Assembly: GCA_905221605.1 (NCBI GenBank)
Contig: CAJNDS010002272.1
Span: 28,501-92,500, forward strand
Source: Symbiodinium natans
Taxonomy: Eukaryota > Sar > Dinophyceae > Suessiales > Symbiodiniaceae
Length of the DNA: 64,000 nucleotides
Direction: 5' to 3'
Of the stretch, positions 54,401 through 60,400 are shown piece by piece. Numbering within the stretch: position 1 is the stretch's first letter; every line of letters begins with the position of its first letter. The notes beneath the pieces were generated by a model. That model was not told the origin of the DNA. It searched no databases and saw only the letters and a program-made list of their open reading frames with translations. A program made the translations under genes and the position numbers.

Positions 54401-57400
54401 CTGCACCCCAAAACAGCCTAAACCGAGGACCCTGAACCCTGAACCCTAAACCCGAAACCCGAAACCCTAAACCCTAAACCCTAAACCCTAAACCCTAAAC
54501 CCTGAACCCTTAAGTTACCTTCAACTCGCAGTCGCTAGGCTGCCGCGTTCCCTCCAGCGCCGTGCTGGGAGAGGCCACCAGGGGTCAGAAAGTTCAGTCA
54601 GTTAGGGCCTGGGTTCGGTTTAGGGTTTACGGTTTGCGGTTTAGGGTTTAGGGTTCAGGGTTTAGGGTTTGGGGTTTAGGGTTTAGGGTTTAGGGTTAGG
54701 GTTTAGGATTTAGGGTCTGGTGGTTGGTTCAGGGTGTTTGGGGTGTTGGGGCTTGCTTGTTGTTTGTTTAGAGCTCTGGGGGTTTGGGGTGTGGGGGTCC
54801 CCCGCATTCGAAAAGCTTTGTGGAAATTTCGCGATGAGACCTCTGACCTCTGATTAAACAGCCAGAACTATAAGCTGGAAGGATTTAGGGCTTGGGGTTT
54901 AGGGCTAGGGCTTGGCTAGGGTTTAGCTAGGGTATCAGAAGGGCGTCGGGCTACTGCTTTTGACCGTAAACCGTGCAACCGTGTCGACCGTACGGTTTCG
55001 CGGCTGTACGGTTCGCCGTTCGGTACGGTTGCGCGGTTACACGGTCAATCGTGCGGTTTCGCGGTCCGGTTGGATGCCGTCGACCGACCGTATGGCTGAC
55101 CGTACGGCTGACCGTACGGCTGACCGTGCGGCTGACCGTGCGGCTGACCGTACGGCTGACCGTGCGGTTGACCGCACGGTTGTCTGTACGGCCGACCATA
55201 CAGTTGGCCGTACGGTCAGCCGTACGGTCAGCCGTACGGTCAGCCATACGGTCAGCAATTATGTTGACTTTACGGTCGGCCAAACGTAAATACTGTCAAC
55301 CGTACGGTTGGGTCGACGGCGTCCAACCGGACCGCGGAACCGCGCGGGGGACAGTTCCCGGAGCTGGAGCCGTACAAGGCATCAAGGTTTCAAACATGTG
55401 CATGGCGACAAAGCAGCTTAGAAGATTGCAGCGATTATACATCCTACTTGAAAGTGAAGGCAACTTAATAGTTGGGTTATGGGTAGAGTTCTGAGATTCA
55501 TGAGAGTTTAGGGTCTAGGGTTTAGTGATTGTGGGTTTGGTTTGTTTCACGAAAACAGCTGGCCAGATTGCTCGGAGTCCGGTTTTCAAAAAGGGTTCAG
55601 TGAACCCTATAAAACCCTCTAGCCTAAACCCCGAAACCTAAACCAGAGTTCCAGGTTCAACCCTTTCTACTCAACTCCTCAACACAGACGGTGTGGGGTT
55701 TGGGGGTTTAGGGTTTAGAGTTCAGGGTTGAGGGTTTAGAGTTGTAGGGAAGCTGCCCCACTGCGCGCCAGATTTGTGGTTCAGTCTGTAGGACTCAGTG
55801 CCCAAACTCTCTCCTGTAGGGAAGCCATCAGAAGCCCCCATGTTTGAATGCCACCATTGAGTATCGTGATATTTCCTCAAAGAGGGAGCCTATGGGTCAG
55901 CAACACACCGTTGTCTGCGTTTGTAGCAAAGCAATCAGAAGCCTCCATGCTTGAACGCTAGCATGGAGTATCGTGATTTTGTCCTCAAAGAGGAAACCTA
56001 TGGGTCAGCAACGCACTGTTGTCTGCGTTTGTAGCGAAGCAAGAAGCCCCTCAGAATTCCACATACCTTTAGGGCCTGTAGGGACTAAGAAAACAAGCAA
56101 TACACGCGACTGTGTGCCGAAATTGCGCAGGCCGAGCACTCATTTTGGGCGGCAATGCAAAAGTGCGGACCCGACTCTGTGCCAACTCAGACGACGGCGT
56201 TTGGAATTGCCGGCCACTTCGAGCGCATTGTCTGACCGGCTGCCAGCGTCCTCCGATACCTGGCAAGAAGTTCTGCAGCCTTCACCTCAAAGACGCAGAA
56301 CCATTCTTTGGGTCTGACCTGCATGTTCGCGCTTTGCTGAGCTTGCTGTGCGCAGGAGAGTCCTGTCTGATTTCAGAAGCGCCGGGGACGGGCGCCTGTC
56401 CTGCTTGCTGCGCGCTGCCCGCTCTTTGCAAGCGGGCAAACAGAGCTTGTAAATTTGCATTTGTGCATGCCGCAGCCGCCTATCCTGTGCGTCTGTTTCG
56501 TGTCCAGCGCGTGGCTCGATCACGACGCTATTTCTTCCAAACTGCTGCGTAACAAACTTTCAGTTTGCTAAGCAAAGATGTTCCCGTGCGGTTTCTTGCC
56601 ACGCACGGTGCCCTGTTGAAGGAAAGTCATTCACGTGAGTGTCAACTTCGCCCCCGGGTCGGTGAGCAGATGCATTTCACGCAGGCAGAGCAAGATGCAG
56701 GTTGCCGAGCGCAGTGGGACCACGCGGTGCGCATGCGACGCAGCGGAGGCGTTCTTTGCGCTGCGCGTCCCTGCCAGGTAATTGCAGCCGCACGTCTCAT
56801 CTACACGCATGAGTCTCCCACGGGCGTGTATTTCTTCCTAGCCGAGCTGCTGGACTCATATATGCAAAGATGCAACGTGTCTCTTTGCAGCAATTGTCCA
56901 AGCAAAAGCGCCGGGAGTTTGCGCGCAAGTGCATGCCTCTCGTTGTGTATGACTGCGGCTGCACTTTGCATAGGTTCCTCCGCGCCAGAAGACGCCGTCG
57001 TCGCAATGCCATGAGCAAGGCGAATGACCGCTTTCACTCCCGCAAGGGGCATGCAGGTTGCCGACCCGGCGGTGCTCGTCCACTCCCACGCGTTTGGCCG
57101 GACGCACACCCAGAAGCACGCAAATTGCAAAACAGCAGCGCGGCCGAGCAGAGCTTTGCCTTGGGAAGAAAATCGCAGTCTCCGCGCGTCGCATGACGCC
57201 ATCGCGCGGTTTCACCTTTCTCCTATGCCTCTTACACGAACGCAACCTGTGTCTGGAGCGTCGGGGCCAACTTACAGAAGCCGCGCGTGCTCGGAAGAGG
57301 CGCTTCTTCCACGACCGCCGACGCTTTCAAGAGCAAAGCGAAACCTTGCCACTCTGCCACAGAGCTGCGTGAAGCCTTCCCATTGCTCCCTTCTCGTCTC

Positions 57401-60400
57401 GACTTCTCTGAATGTTTCACCGCAATGCCATGAGATCATGTTTCCGCAAAGGCCGCGAACTCGCAAAACAAAGCGCTCCAACAAGCTGCCACACCTTAAG
57501 TTCCCCGTGATCATGCAGCGAAACAAATGCCTCGCTCCATGTGTCTGCGTGAGTCTGCGTGGCTCCATCAGCAGTGACATTGTGCAACACGCAGGTAATG
57601 TAGGTCGGTGTTGGGATTGATTTAGACACTAAACTTTGGACAGTCGCATAGTTTGCGTCTCATGCCTGCGCGCAAACAAAAGAGTTTCAGTCTCAGAGTA
57701 CGAGACATGTAAGAAAAATGCTTCGCCCGGCCCCTTTGCGTGGCTCCAGGACCGGTAGCATTCTGCGCCGTATAAGTAATGTAGGTCGGCGTTGGAGTGC
57801 CGCACATAGAATGGAAGCAAAGGGTAAGACTTATGAGACCACACTGTAGAACGGCGCCAATTCGCATGATTTGCATCTCATGCCTGCATGCTTCAGGAAA
57901 GAGTTGTAGGGTACAAGATTGATGTGGCAGAGTTGCTCGAACAACACCGAACCGTATTTGATCGCAACAGCATTCCGATTCCTCGCTTCTGCGATGTATA
58001 CGCTCTAGGGTTTAAAGGTGGCGAGAGAGGTGATATATATAATGCATAGCTATTGTTCTTCTAGGATAGCTCCTTAAGGAAAAGCGATAGAGTACGAGAT
58101 TGAGACTCATAGAACCGCCTCAAAACTGCAAAGCCTTGAATCCAAAACCCGACTGCTGAGGTAGAAAGGAGAAGAGATCCTTTTGGATTGCTTCTTGTCG
58201 AGTTCGCAAAGAACCTTGCCCGAAAGCCCGGCCCAAGTTGACCCAAGCATAAGCGTCCACAAAACCTTGCTGTTGATTTGGCAGAAGGGAAGTACAGCTG
58301 GGATCACTTGCTTAGCCTTCAAAAATATATTTCGTGCGATCTCCTCGATCTGTTGCGATCCCATAAACGGAGGCCATGTCTGGCCGGGACTTATAAGCCC
58401 CGGTTGGTTTGACAACCGCGGCTACGGCTGACAGCGTGGATGGCGGCTCCGCGGTGTTCCACGGTTAAACGTACAGTTTCACAGTTGACCGTACGGTCAA
58501 GTGAAGTACACAAATATACAAATTAAGACAGAGGGAGTGACCGTACGGCTGACCGTACGGCCAACCGTATGGTCGGCCGTAAGACAACTGTGCGGTCAAC
58601 CGCACGGTCAACCGTACGGTCGACGTACGGTCAGCCGTACGGTCAGCCGTACGGTCAGCCGTACGGTCAGCCGTGAACCGCAATATAGGTGGACTTTACG
58701 GTCGGTCAAACGTAAATACGGTCAACCGTACGGTTGGGTCGACCGCATCCAGCCGGACTTGCAAACCTGCACGGTTAACCCAGCCGTGCAGTCAGCCGTA
58801 CGGTCAACCGCACGGTCAACCATATGGTCATGCGTGGGATACCTGTGGAACCGTATGATTAGCCGGGGGTACTGTGCGGTCAACCGTGAAACTGTACCGT
58901 TAACTAGGGCAGCCGTGGATCTGGCACGGTTGCACAGTTCTACGGTTGCGCGGGCAACCGCGAAACCGTACAACCGTAGAACCGTGCAGCCGTGCAACCG
59001 TGCCAGCCGTGGACTGCGGGAGCCGACCGTGCGGTTTCACGGTCCGGTTGTCCGTCCGACGCCATACTCTAGGGTATAGGTTCCACGTGACAATTACGGG
59101 TTTAGGCTTTGGGTGCAGGGTCTAGGAGGGTTTAGGGTTTAGGGTTTAGGGCTTAGGGTTTAGGGTATAGGGTTTAGGGTTTGGGGTTTGGGGTTTAGGG
59201 TCCAGAAGGTTTAGGGTTTAGGGGCACCAGGGAAAGCTGAGCAAGGTCGGCAAGGGCTACAAGATCGCCATCGAGCTGCTGAACGAAGCTCATCCGCCCT
59301 TCGTGCTCACGAGAACCCCTATCCTAGGTGGGATAAGGGGGACCCTTAAGAAGGAACCCTTCTTAACCCTCTTCCTAATTCAGAGGGTCTATATCCCCAA
59401 GGGTCCCCCTAATCCTACCCTAGACCCTCAGAGCCCTGAAGCCCAATTTGGGTTTAGAGCTTAGGGTTTAGGTTTAGGGTTTCCAAGCCCTAAGCAACCC
59501 CTAAACCCTGAACGTTAAACCCTGTACCCGAAATCCCTAAAAATCCCGGAGCCCCTAAAACACCCTGGCTTGTAAGTCGCATGGCAAGGATAAAGGCAGG
59601 AGCTGTTGTTCCTAGACGCCTGAAGTGTTCAGGGTTCAGGTTCTAGGGGAAGTTTAGGGTTTAGGGGTTTAGGGGTTTAGGGGTTCAGGGGTTTAGGGGT
59701 TTAGGGGTTTAGGGGTTTAGGGGTTTTAGGGGTTTAGGGGTTTAGGGGTTTAGGGGTTTAGGGGTTTAGGGGTTTAGGGGTTTAGGGGTTTAGGGGTTTA
59801 GGGGTTTAGGGGTTTAGGCTAACGCCGTCGATTGCGGCCCCGAAGGTTTCGGCAGGTTTCCGGGTTTTCTTTTTTTTTTTTTGGGGGGGGGGGGGGGGGA
59901 AATTCCGTGACTTTGAGGCTCCTGCAGAATCTCATAGTCTTCACCGAACCTGTCCACAAGCGTTCGTGCCCTTGGCGACAATGCCCAAAACACTGGTATC
60001 TGCAGCATGTTTGCTTCTCTATACAACATATTATGAAGAAGACACGCGGTCACAAGCACTAATGCCTTTGGCGAAGATGCCACAACACTGATATTTGCAG
60101 CATGTTTGCCTCTCTGTACACATTTTTGCCACTTTGTACAACATAAGCGCAAGAACGCTGTGCGCAGTGTTTTCGTGCGAAAACATCGTGCGAAAAGCAA
60201 GCACTTTTTTGGTTGCCATGCGTCTTGAAAACATCGCTGTGCGCAGTGAATTCGCGCTCCCGAGCACCGAGCCCATGGTGCCAGTGGTGATTTTGACCAT
60301 AGTCAAAATGCGTCCCGCGAATGCGGCGCGCAAAAACCTCGAGTTTTCCGCGTTTTCTGGCGTCCGACAGCAACAAGACACCCGCAAAGCGTGCGGGGCC

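Noticed and set aside
54951-55494. ORFs rich in Arg-Thr-Val or Asp-Arg-Thr-Ala repeats.
   Set aside because: Direct translation of the 12-bp CCGTACGG units in several frames.
58465-59079. ORFs of 72-192 codons across the second CCGTACGG array.
   Set aside because: Same repeat-driven translation; no independent coding evidence.
60031-60387. Minus-strand ORF as a DDE transposase.
   Set aside because: A LLHNM-like motif appears in an overlapping frame, but there is no order of catalytic residues to support it.
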